Positions 30,901 to 35,736 of a stretch of 35,736 nucleotides of DNA are shown piece by piece. The notes beneath the pieces are model-generated. The model was not told the origin of the DNA. It searched no databases and saw only the letters and a program-made list of their open reading frames with translations. This stretch comes from Candidatus Thioglobus pontius (GTDB lineage Bacteria; Pseudomonadota; Gammaproteobacteria; PS1; Pseudothioglobaceae): positions 1-35,736 of the forward strand of contig JACNGB010000027.1 of assembly GCA_014384345.1 (NCBI GenBank), given 5' to 3'. The translations under genes and the position numbers were made by a program. Positions within the stretch are counted from its first letter, which is position 1; each line of letters opens with the position of its first letter.

Positions 30901-32047
30901 TAGCTGGCTCACCTGGGCGCATTACATGATAAATACTCATGCGCGCTTCGATTTCAGTTTCAGTTTCGTCTAAACGTAGAGTATCTGAAATGTAAGCACC
31001 TGTTTCAGACTCATTGATGTATAAAACATCAAACTTTTTAATTTTGTTAGACACAAGCATCTCTAGAACATCTTCAGAGATCACAGTGTTTGTCGCAATT
31101 AAAATTTCACCTGTTTCTGTATCAATAATGTCATTTGAGATAACTTTATCAATTAATGATTCAAGTGGTGCAGAAATTGCTTTAACGCCAGCCGCATCTA
31201 ACTGTTTAATGTGTTTAGCAGTAATACGTCGGCCTTTTTCAACTACAACATCTTTGCCAGCTAATAAATCAAACTCAGCAATGGTGCCACGTAAGCGTGA
31301 AGGTTTAATGCCTAAATCATAAGACTTAGCCTTCATCTTAACGGATGATAACTCAAAGAAAGTGTTTAAAATTTCACTGCTAGACAAGCCCATTGCACGC
31401 AACAAAGTTGTTACCGGCAATTTACGACGACGATCGATTCGAACATATAAATGCTCATGATGATCAAATTCAAAATCTAACCATGAGCCACGGTATGGAA
31501 TTACACGTGAAGAGAATAAGATTTTGCCAGATGAGTGAGTTTTACCCTTATCGTGCTCAAAGATCACACCTGGTGATCTGTGTAATTGAGACACCACTAC
31601 ACGCTCAGTACCATTAATAACAAACGTACCTGTGTCAGTCATTAATGGTAGCTGACCTAAGTAAACATCTTCTTCAATGATTTGCTTAACTTTACGCTTC
31701 TTTTTAAGCGTAGAGCCATTTTTATCGAACAATACCAGGTTAAGTTTAACGCGCAATGTAGAAGCAAACGTTACACCACGTAACTTACACTCTTCTACGT
31801 TAAACTTAGGCTCTTGTAATTCATAATCAACATACTCAATTTCGGCATAACCGTTAACTGCAGTAATAGGAAAAACAGATTGAAACACTGCATGTAAACC
31901 AACATCTTCTTTGGTTTTACTGCCGGCTTGAATGAAGCCGTTAAAAGAATCAATTTGAATAGCTAGTAAATCTGGTTCAGTCAAAATTGATGATCTTGAG
32001 CCAAAGTTGTTTCTAATTCGCTTTTTTTCCGTAAATGAATAAGCCAT
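27965..32047 (-). CDS. rpoB: RNA polymerase beta subunit
   Basis: A 1360-residue core subunit. The rifampicin region reads [13 protein letters not shown], then [20 protein letters not shown]. The normally conserved Asn at E. coli position 518 is Val here, and Glu523-Ile524 are Gly-Val. Other family landmarks are [62 protein letters not shown] and the C-terminal [19 protein letters not shown]. Length matches the 1342 of E. coli with small insertions. It is separated from rplL by a 166-base spacer full of hairpins, and joined closely to rpoC. Confidence 0.98.
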   Translation of the reverse strand: MAYSFTEKKRIRNNFGSRSSILTEPDLLAIQIDSFNGFIQAGSKTKEDVGLHAVFQSVFPITAVNGYAEIEYVDYELQEPKFNVEECKLRGVTFASTLRVKLNLVLFDKNGSTLKKKRKVKQIIEEDVYLGQLPLMTDTGTFVINGTERVVVSQLHRSPGVIFEHDKGKTHSSGKILFSSRVIPYRGSWLDFEFDHHEHLYVRIDRRRKLPVTTLLRAMGLSSSEILNTFFELSSVKMKAKSYDLGIKPSRLRGTIAEFDLLAGKDVVVEKGRRITAKHIKQLDAAGVKAISAPLESLIDKVISNDIIDTETGEILIATNTVISEDVLEMLVSNKIKKFDVLYINESETGAYISDTLRLDETETEIEARMSIYHVMRPGEPATEDAVNLLFNNLFFKNDRYDLSKVGRMKLNRRLGIESETGEHVLTNDDILNVIKLLIDIKDGNDSVDDVDTLANRRVRAIGEMIENQFRIGLVRVEKAVKEGLNLAETDELTPQDLINSKPVSASVREFFGSSQLSQFMDQVNPLSGVTHKRRISALGPGGLTRERAGFEVRDVHPSHYGRLCPIETPEGPNIGLINTLAVYAKTNDYGFLETPYQVVKDGKVTDEVVYISAIDEVSHTIAQANAGVDEKGQLIDDLISCRHKNEFVLVDSNEVTLIDIDSKQISSVAASLIPFLEHDDANRALMGSNMQRQAVPTLRAEKPLVGTGIERVVATDSRVCVTAKHAGVVEAVDASRIVIRVDSKQAKAGELGVDIYNLTKYSRSNQNTCINQKPLVNVGDKVAQDDVLADGPSTDLGELALGQNMKIAFMPWNGYNFEDSILISEKVVQEDRYTTIHIEELTAYSRDTKLGPEEITADIPNVSESALAKLDEVGVVYVGARVKGGDILVGKVTPKSETVLSPEEKLLRAIFGEKANNVKDTSLRVGASKSGVVIDVQVFTRDRVEKDSRALSIDAERIEKIKKDIDDEFGIIDGDIFRRIRLKLSGNVITKAVGDIKAGEKLNAKLMKKLENKEIAKIKVEDSAVNKEVAALVKQAKAKQVEFDKFFEEEKAKINEGAELPPGVMKMVKVYVATRKTLQVGDKMAGRHGNKGVISRVSPVEDMPYLADGSTVDVVLNPLGVPSRMNVGQVLEVHLGYAAKGLGFKIAAMLDEKRTEMVAEIRAFLDKVYNSYGKQEDLTNFSDEEIIELAKNLRGGVPMATPVFDGIKEADIKSLLKLADLPESGQEQLYDGRTGDAFDRPVTVGYMHMLKLNHLVDDKMHARSTGPYSLVTQQPLSGKAQFGGQRFGEMEVWALEAYGAAHTLREMLTVKSDDVAGRAKTYKSIVDGKNLTESVMPESFNVLIKEIRSLGIDVELEQY

Positions 32048-32077
32048 GAATACCTCGTATTAGTCGTTCTAATTTGG

Positions 32078-32100
32078 TTAAGAAGTTATTAGCTTCTTAA
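32078..32100 (-). repeat. Hairpin 1 of the rplL-rpoB spacer
   Basis: TTAAGAAG (32078-32085) and CTTCTTAA (32093-32100) make an eight-base stem with a seven-base loop. On the transcribed strand it is the last hairpin before the rpoB ribosome-binding region. Confidence 0.6.
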
Positions 32101-32106
32101 AATAAA

Positions 32107-32133
32107 TTCAACCTATTTAAAAAATAGGTTGAA
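32107..32133 (-). repeat. Hairpin 2 of the rplL-rpoB spacer
   Basis: TTCAACCTATTT (32107-32118) and AAATAGGTTGAA (32122-32133) make a perfect 12-base stem with a three-base loop, followed on the minus strand by ATTTATTTTAAG. It resembles a weak terminator or an RNase III target. Confidence 0.65.
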
Positions 32134-32136
32134 ATA

Positions 32137-32156
32137 TGCACTCTATAAAGTGTGCA
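32137..32156 (-). repeat. Hairpin 3 of the rplL-rpoB spacer
   Basis: TGCAC and GTGCA arms, one T-T mismatch, then two more pairs around an ATAA loop. Weaker than its neighbours, but it fits the row of stems in this spacer. Confidence 0.45.
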
Positions 32157-32169
32157 AATGCAATAAACA

Positions 32170-32195
32170 CCAAAATCCCCTAGTGGGGATTTTGG
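32170..32195 (-). terminator. Strong hairpin after rplL (attenuator-like)
   Basis: CCAAAATCCCC (32170-32180) and GGGGATTTTGG (32185-32195) form a perfect 11-base stem with a four-base loop, 18 bases after the rplL stop. On the transcribed strand it is followed by TGTTTATTGC, not an uninterrupted T-run, so partial termination or processing is more likely than full termination. E. coli has an attenuator and an RNase III site at the same place. Confidence 0.7.
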
Positions 32196-32213
32196 GTTTT
32201 TACGCAAAACTTA

Positions 32214-32594
32214 TTACTTAAGTTCTACGCTAGCACCAGCTTCTTCAAGCTGCTTTTTTAAATCTTCAGCTTCTGCTTTAGTTGCGCCTTCTTTGATTGC
32301 TGCAGGTGCAGATTCAACCATGTCTTTCGCTTCCTTAAGACCTAAACCAGTGATGCCACGTACTGCTTTAATTACAGCAACTTTCTTATCACCAAATGAT
32401 GTCATTACAACATCAAACTCGTCTTTTTCAGCTGCCGCTTCACCACCAGCATCGCCAGCGCCTGCTGCAGGTGCTGCTGCTACTGCTGCTGCACTTACAC
32501 CGAACTTCTCTTCCATTGCAGAAACTAATTCAACAACGTCCATTACAGACATGTCTGCAATTGCATTTAAAATATCTTCATTTGATAATGCCAT
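32214..32594 (-). CDS. rplL: Ribosomal protein bL12 (L7/L12)
   Basis: A 126-residue acidic stalk protein that recruits translation GTPases. The N-terminal dimerisation domain (about 1-35), an Ala/Gly-rich hinge ([20 protein letters not shown], about 39-58) and the C-terminal domain with [20 protein letters not shown] are all present. It follows rplJ by 32 bases on the minus strand. It is the multi-copy protein of the operon, so the hairpins downstream may set the ratio of rplJL to rpoBC transcripts. Confidence 0.97.
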   Translation of the reverse strand: MALSNEDILNAIADMSVMDVVELVSAMEEKFGVSAAAVAAAPAAGAGDAGGEAAAEKDEFDVVMTSFGDKKVAVIKAVRGITGLGLKEAKDMVESAPAAIKEGATKAEAEDLKKQLEEAGASVELK

Positions 32595-32626
32595 GATATT
32601 TACTCCTTTTTTATATTATTTATTGA

Positions 32627-33145
32627 TTATTTTTGTTGCGCTACTGCTGACACGACGCGAGTTACTTTAGTTGGAACTTCGTTTAAAGTTCTAGCTAGTT
32701 TCTCAACCGGTGCTAACATTAATGCCATAACTGTACTAATTGCTTGATCTTTAGTTGGAAGGTCTGCAATACGCTTAAGCTGATCTGCATCTACAAATTC
32801 ACCTGAAACGCCCAAACCTTTAACGACTAAATCTTCATTTTCTTTAACGAAATCTTTGAAGACACGTGCAACTGCGCCTGGATCTTCCTGAGAAAATCCA
32901 AGAATTACCGGGCCACTTAAAACCGGTAACACACACTCACATGTTGTTTCGTTTAGTGCTAATTTAGCCAATGAATTCTTTACAACACGTAAAGAAACAT
33001 TTGCATCCAATGCACTTGCACGAAGCATAGTCATTTGTTCAACTGTCAATCCGCGATACTCAGCTACGCCAACAGAAATTGCACTATCAGCTAGTGAATT
33101 TACTTGTTCGACAACAACTTTTTTTGCTTCAAGATTTAGAGCCAT
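32627..33145 (-). CDS. rplJ: Ribosomal protein uL10
   Basis: A 172-residue protein that anchors the L7/L12 stalk to 23S rRNA and represses its own operon. The N-terminal rRNA-binding half has [20 protein letters not shown] and [13 protein letters not shown]; the C-terminal helix ([19 protein letters not shown]) binds L12 dimers. An Shine-Dalgarno of AGGAG lies just upstream. Preceded by a typical L10 leader. Confidence 0.96.
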   Translation of the reverse strand: MALNLEAKKVVVEQVNSLADSAISVGVAEYRGLTVEQMTMLRASALDANVSLRVVKNSLAKLALNETTCECVLPVLSGPVILGFSQEDPGAVARVFKDFVKENEDLVVKGLGVSGEFVDADQLKRIADLPTKDQAISTVMALMLAPVEKLARTLNEVPTKVTRVVSAVAQQK

Positions 33146-33204
33146 TTGTCTCTCCTGAACAGTTTAAAAAAGAAAGCTATATTTTTTATAACTTTCGCCA
33201 TAGA

Positions 33205-33325
33205 GTACTTGCGCACCCTCTACATAGGCCGATTGTGTTACCAATCATTTAGATGAAAACTCCAGGAGGAGAAATCACACCCATGGTCTTTGAGGAACGC
33301 AAGGCATATACCCTACGACCCAAAG
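33205..33325 (-). promoter_or_regulatory. L10 leader (autoregulatory rplJ mRNA element)
   Basis: On the minus strand the 200-base rplA-rplJ gap contains AAAGACCATGGGTGTGATTT and later CCTATGTAGAGGGTGC. These resemble the two conserved strands of the bacterial L10 leader (AGACCGUAGG-type and CCUACGUAGAUGGUG-type). Binding of L10 or the L10-L12 complex here would repress translation of rplJL. Ends are approximate. Confidence 0.65.
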
Positions 33326-33345
33326 AATTTATTATCTTGAACTTA

Positions 33346-34041
33346 TTACAGATCAAGCGTGCTTAAATCAACAGCGACACCTGCGCCCATTGTTGATGAA
33401 ACACTTAATTTTTTAAAGTAAACACCTTTTGCAGAACTTGGTTTGGCTTTTTTAAGCGCTTCCATCAATGCCGCAATATTTTCAGTTAATGACTTAACAT
33501 CGAATGATGCTTTACCAATACCTGCATGAACAATACCAGACTTATCATTACGATAACGCACTTGACCCGCTTTAGCATTGTTAACAGCTGTTGCAACATC
33601 TTGAGTTACTGTGCCAACCTTAGGATTAGGCATCAAACCACGAGGGCCCAATACTTGACCTAAACGACCAACAACACCCATAGCATCTGGAGAAGCGATA
33701 ACAACATCATAATCAAGATCACCGTCTTGCATTGACTTCATTAAATCTTCCATGCCAACTACATCAGCGCCAGCATCTGTTGCTTTTGCTACGTTGTCAC
33801 CTTGTGTAAAAACAGCAACACGTACTGTCTTACCTGTGCCGTTTGGTAGTACTACTGCACCACGCACGTTTTGGTCAGATTTTTTAGAATCAACACCAAG
33901 ATTAACACTTACGTCAATTGATTCATCAAACTTTGCTGTTGCGCATTCTTTAATAAGTGCTAATGCATCTTCGATTGCATAACGTTTACCGATTTCAACT
34001 TTTGCAGCAATGTCTTTTTGTTTTTTAGTTAAGTTAGCCAT
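33346..34041 (-). CDS. rplA: Ribosomal protein uL1
   Basis: A 231-residue large-subunit protein at the E-site stalk, also the translational repressor of rplKA. It starts [18 protein letters not shown] at 34041; an open frame continues to 34122 but would overlap rplK, and the ATG here gives the family length. Conserved stretches are [40 protein letters not shown] and [19 protein letters not shown]. It follows rplK by four bases. Confidence 0.96.
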   Translation of the reverse strand: MANLTKKQKDIAAKVEIGKRYAIEDALALIKECATAKFDESIDVSVNLGVDSKKSDQNVRGAVVLPNGTGKTVRVAVFTQGDNVAKATDAGADVVGMEDLMKSMQDGDLDYDVVIASPDAMGVVGRLGQVLGPRGLMPNPKVGTVTQDVATAVNNAKAGQVRYRNDKSGIVHAGIGKASFDVKSLTENIAALMEALKKAKPSSAKGVYFKKLSVSSTMGAGVAVDLSTLDL

Positions 34042-34045
34042 CTGA

Positions 34046-34474
34046 TTAACCCTCCACCGTAATACCCATAGAACGGGCTGTACCAGCAATAATAGTGACT
34101 GCTGCTTCCATATCATTTGCATTAAGATCTTTCATTTTGATCGCCGCAACTTCTTCTAATTGAGCACGTGTAATATTGCCAACTTTATCAGTATGAGGAG
34201 CGCTTGAGCCTTTTTTGATTCCTGTTACTTTTAAGATTAACAATGCTGCAGGTGGCGTCTTAGTGATGAATGTGAAACTACGGTCACTGTAGACTGTAAT
34301 GATTACAGGCACCTTCATACCTTTATCAATTTCTTGAGTTTGAGCGTTAAACGCCTTACAAAACTCCATGATGTTTACACCGTGTTGACCGAGTGCAGGA
34401 CCAACTGGAGGTGAAGGATTAGCTTCTTGTGCAGGCACCTGAAGCTTAATGTATGATTCAATTTTCTTAGCCAT
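34046..34474 (-). CDS. rplK: Ribosomal protein uL11
   Basis: A 142-residue protein at the GTPase-associated centre, which also mediates RelA activation. The Pro-rich N-terminal domain has [20 protein letters not shown] and [16 protein letters not shown]; the C-terminal RNA-binding domain has [20 protein letters not shown] and [12 protein letters not shown]. Length is identical to E. coli. It is the first gene after an 84-base leader. Confidence 0.97.
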
Positions 34475-34537
34475 TCTATCTTCCTTGAGGGATTACCTCG
34501 TGTGGGTACAAACGCCGATTAAGCTCCCCGTTTAAAA
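34475..34537 (-). promoter_or_regulatory. rplK leader, possible L1 binding site
   Basis: On the minus strand the leader has GGGGAGCTTAATCGGCGTTT then ACCCACACGAGG, resembling the gammaproteobacterial L11-operon leader where L1 binds and represses rplKA. I cannot fold it reliably by eye, so this is a tentative call. Confidence 0.4.
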
Positions 34538-34554
34538 AGCGACAATAAGTCGCT
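34532..34554 (-). terminator. Weak terminator-like hairpin after nusG
   Basis: AGCGAC and GTCGCT (34538-34543, 34549-34554) pair around a five-base loop. On the minus strand TTTT then AAACGG follows, four bases after the nusG stop. It may partly separate secE-nusG from the rplK transcript. Confidence 0.5.
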
Positions 34555-34558
34555 ATCG

Positions 34559-35092
34559 TTATGTTTTTTCTACTTGTGAGAATTCCAGTTCAACCGTAGT
34601 AGCACGACCAAAGATCAATACTTCAATCTTAAGAATACTCTTATCGTAATCTACAGCTTCAACGGTTCCGTTAAATTCGTTAAACGGACCATCTACAATC
34701 AAAATTTCCTCACCAGGCTGGTAAGCAACCTTAGGTTTAGGCTTATCAGCGCCTTCTTGAACACGTGCCATGATACGATCTACTTCACGGGCAGTAATTG
34801 GTGAAGGCTTACCAGAAGAACCGCCGATAAAGTCAATCACATTATTGGTATTTTTAACCAACAACCAACTTGGCTCTGTTAGCTCCATATTAACCAGCAT
34901 ATAACCAGGGAAAAACTTACGTTCAGCCGTTTTCTTCTGGCCGTCTTTAAGCTCTACCACTTGCTCAGTTGGCACCATTACCTCACCAAAAGAATCTTCA
35001 AGACCCTCTCTAGCGATCGCATCTTCGATTGCTGCTTTAACCTTTGCTTCATAACCACTTCTAGCATGAAGTACGTACCATCTTTTAGCCAT
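34559..35092 (-). CDS. nusG: Transcription elongation/antitermination factor NusG
   Basis: A 177-residue factor that binds RNA polymerase through its N-terminal domain and Rho or ribosomal protein S10 through its C-terminal KOW domain. The N-terminal domain starts MAKRWYVLHARSGYEAKVKA and has FFPGYMLVNMELTEPSWLLV; the KOW domain is YQPGEEILIVDGPFNEFNGT and following. Length is close to the E. coli 181. It follows secE by 11 bases. Confidence 0.96.
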   Translation of the reverse strand: MAKRWYVLHARSGYEAKVKAAIEDAIAREGLEDSFGEVMVPTEQVVELKDGQKKTAERKFFPGYMLVNMELTEPSWLLVKNTNNVIDFIGGSSGKPSPITAREVDRIMARVQEGADKPKPKVAYQPGEEILIVDGPFNEFNGTVEAVDYDKSILKIEVLIFGRATTVELEFSQVEKT

Positions 35093-35103
35093 CTAAAACT
35101 CTC

Positions 35104-35475
35104 TTAATTGGTTAATAATTGAACGATCCATGAAAAGAACGCATCAACTATCCACAAGAATATAGCAACAATAATGACCGCAACCATAATCATGCCTGTG
35201 GTTTTTACTGTTTCATTACGCGTTGGCCATACAACCTTGCGTAATTCAATCTTGGTTTCTTTAGCAAAAATTGCTAAACGGTTACCTTGTGGTGTTTTGA
35301 AAAAAACCAATCCAGCCACAACCAAACCTGCCAACAAAACTAACACTTTGTACAGGGTTGTGATCAAGCCTAATGGATCTAAATAAAACACGACCAAAGA
35401 AGCGATCACAATTAGGATTGATAAGTACATTCCTAGTGATGATTCTTTAGTTTGTTTTTCTACAGTTTTACTCAA
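35104..35475 (-). CDS. secE: Preprotein translocase subunit SecE
   Basis: A 123-residue inner-membrane component of the SecYEG channel. It is the long gammaproteobacterial form with three membrane segments (about 15-31, 38-58 and 92-113), not the single-helix form. The conserved amphipathic hinge ELRKVVWPTRNETVKTTGMI precedes the last helix. It sits between tRNA-Trp and nusG, the standard arrangement. Confidence 0.95.
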   Translation of the reverse strand: MSKTVEKQTKESSLGMYLSILIVIASLVVFYLDPLGLITTLYKVLVLLAGLVVAGLVFFKTPQGNRLAIFAKETKIELRKVVWPTRNETVKTTGMIMVAVIIVAIFLWIVDAFFSWIVQLLTN

Positions 35476-35490
35476 AATACACCTTTAATG

Positions 35491-35566
35491 TGGCAGGCGA
35501 GGAGGGACTCGAACCCCCAACCAACGGTTTTGGAAACCGCCACTCTACCAATTGAGCCACTCGCCT
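35491..35566 (-). tRNA. tRNA-Trp (anticodon CCA)
   Basis: Read on the minus strand the 76-base gene starts AGGCGAGTGGCTCAATTGGT and ends GAGTCCCTCCTCGCCTGCCA, so the acceptor stem pairs AGGCGAG with CTCGCCT and the CCA tail is encoded. The anticodon loop TTCCAAA carries CCA. TTCGAGTC is the T-loop. Located between tuf and secE, and probably cut out of the tuf-secE transcript. Confidence 0.97.
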
Positions 35567-35578
35567 ATAAACTTTAAA

Positions 35579-35600
35579 GGCTCGGACAAATGCCCGAGCC
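35579..35600 (-). terminator. Hairpin between tuf and tRNA-Trp
   Basis: GGCTCGG (35579-35585) and CCGAGCC (35594-35600) form a seven-base G+C-rich stem with an eight-base loop. On the minus strand only TTTAAAGTTT follows before the tRNA begins 12 bases later, so this may be a leaky terminator of tuf or a processing signal. A second small stem CCAAT/ATTGG (35599-35611) abuts it. Confidence 0.5.
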
Positions 35601-35638
35601 AATTTTATTGGTTTTTTCTTTCGCTTTACGCTTAAGAA

Positions 35639-35736
35639 TTAATCCGTAACTTTAGCAACAACGCCCGCACCTACTGTACGGCCACCTTCTCTAATTGCGA
35701 ATCTTAAACCATCTTCCATAGCGATTGGTGATAATA
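35639..35736 (-). CDS. tuf: Elongation factor Tu, C-terminal end (partial)
   Basis: The last 31 full codons of EF-Tu run in from the right edge, including [20 protein letters not shown] and AGVVAKVTD before the TAA. The GRTVGAGVV motif is diagnostic of the third EF-Tu domain. The 5' part lies outside the window. Position next to tRNA-Trp and secE matches the tufB copy of other gammaproteobacteria. Confidence 0.95.
   Translation of the reverse strand, partial: LSPIAMEDGLRFAIREGGRTVGAGVVAKVTD

Noticed and set aside
34042..34122. Upstream extension of rplA
   Set aside because: It overlaps the end of rplK, and the MANLTKKQK start at 34041 gives the family N-terminus and length.

Overview
The window is a chromosomal segment of a free-living-type or symbiont-type sulfur-oxidising gammaproteobacterium with an A+T-rich genome. 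The evidence is an A-type RNase P RNA, the classical tuf - tRNA-Trp - secE - nusG - rplKA - rplJL - rpoBC cluster, gammaproteobacterial-style MreB/PBP2, TrpE, RecA and DnaE proteins, and a soxXYZA(K) operon. The low G+C content, a single-haem SoxA and a sox operon without soxB or soxCD fit the SUP05/Thioglobus and Bathymodiolus/vesicomyid thiotrophic symbiont clade. That placement is inference from protein character and needs a phylogeny.

Layout. 1-479: RNase P RNA (minus) with a short unassigned 3' flank. 484-1977: class I fumarase (minus). 2068-6247: rod-shape operon mreB-mreC-mreD-mrdA (plus). 6224-11288: a tightly packed minus-strand operon, recA-recX-hypothetical-Atm1-like ABC exporter-tgt-degenerate receiver-like protein, with most junctions overlapping. 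11345-13584: ribD-coaBC (plus). 13585-13929: a 345-base non-coding region with a perfect DnaA box, a perfect IHF consensus, a parS-like palindrome and a possible 21-codon ORF. 13930-16209: comEC (plus). 16217-19654: dnaE (minus). 19731-22095: soxX-soxY-soxZ-soxA-soxK with terminator (minus). 22220-23674: trpE (minus). 23708-35736: rpoC, rpoB, rplL, rplJ, rplA, rplK, nusG, secE, tRNA-Trp and the 3' end of tuf (all minus, transcribed from the right edge leftward), with recognisable leader and hairpin elements between genes.

How the genes work together. Most of the window is housekeeping: cell-wall elongation (MreBCD with PBP2), recombination and its regulator (RecA, RecX), tRNA queuosine (Tgt), flavin and CoA synthesis (RibD, CoaBC), replication (DnaE), DNA uptake (ComEC), transcription and translation, and tryptophan synthesis. 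The sox genes are the energy-metabolism element: SoxXA with SoxK loads thiosulfate onto the SoxY cysteine in SoxYZ. All long ORFs are intact, and I found no insertion sequence, prophage, CRISPR array or integrated element. The most interesting unexplained sequence is the coaBC-comEC intergenic region, followed by the four-hairpin rplL-rpoB spacer and the rnpB promoter embedded in the fumarase stop codon. I do not see a convincing novel multi-gene system.
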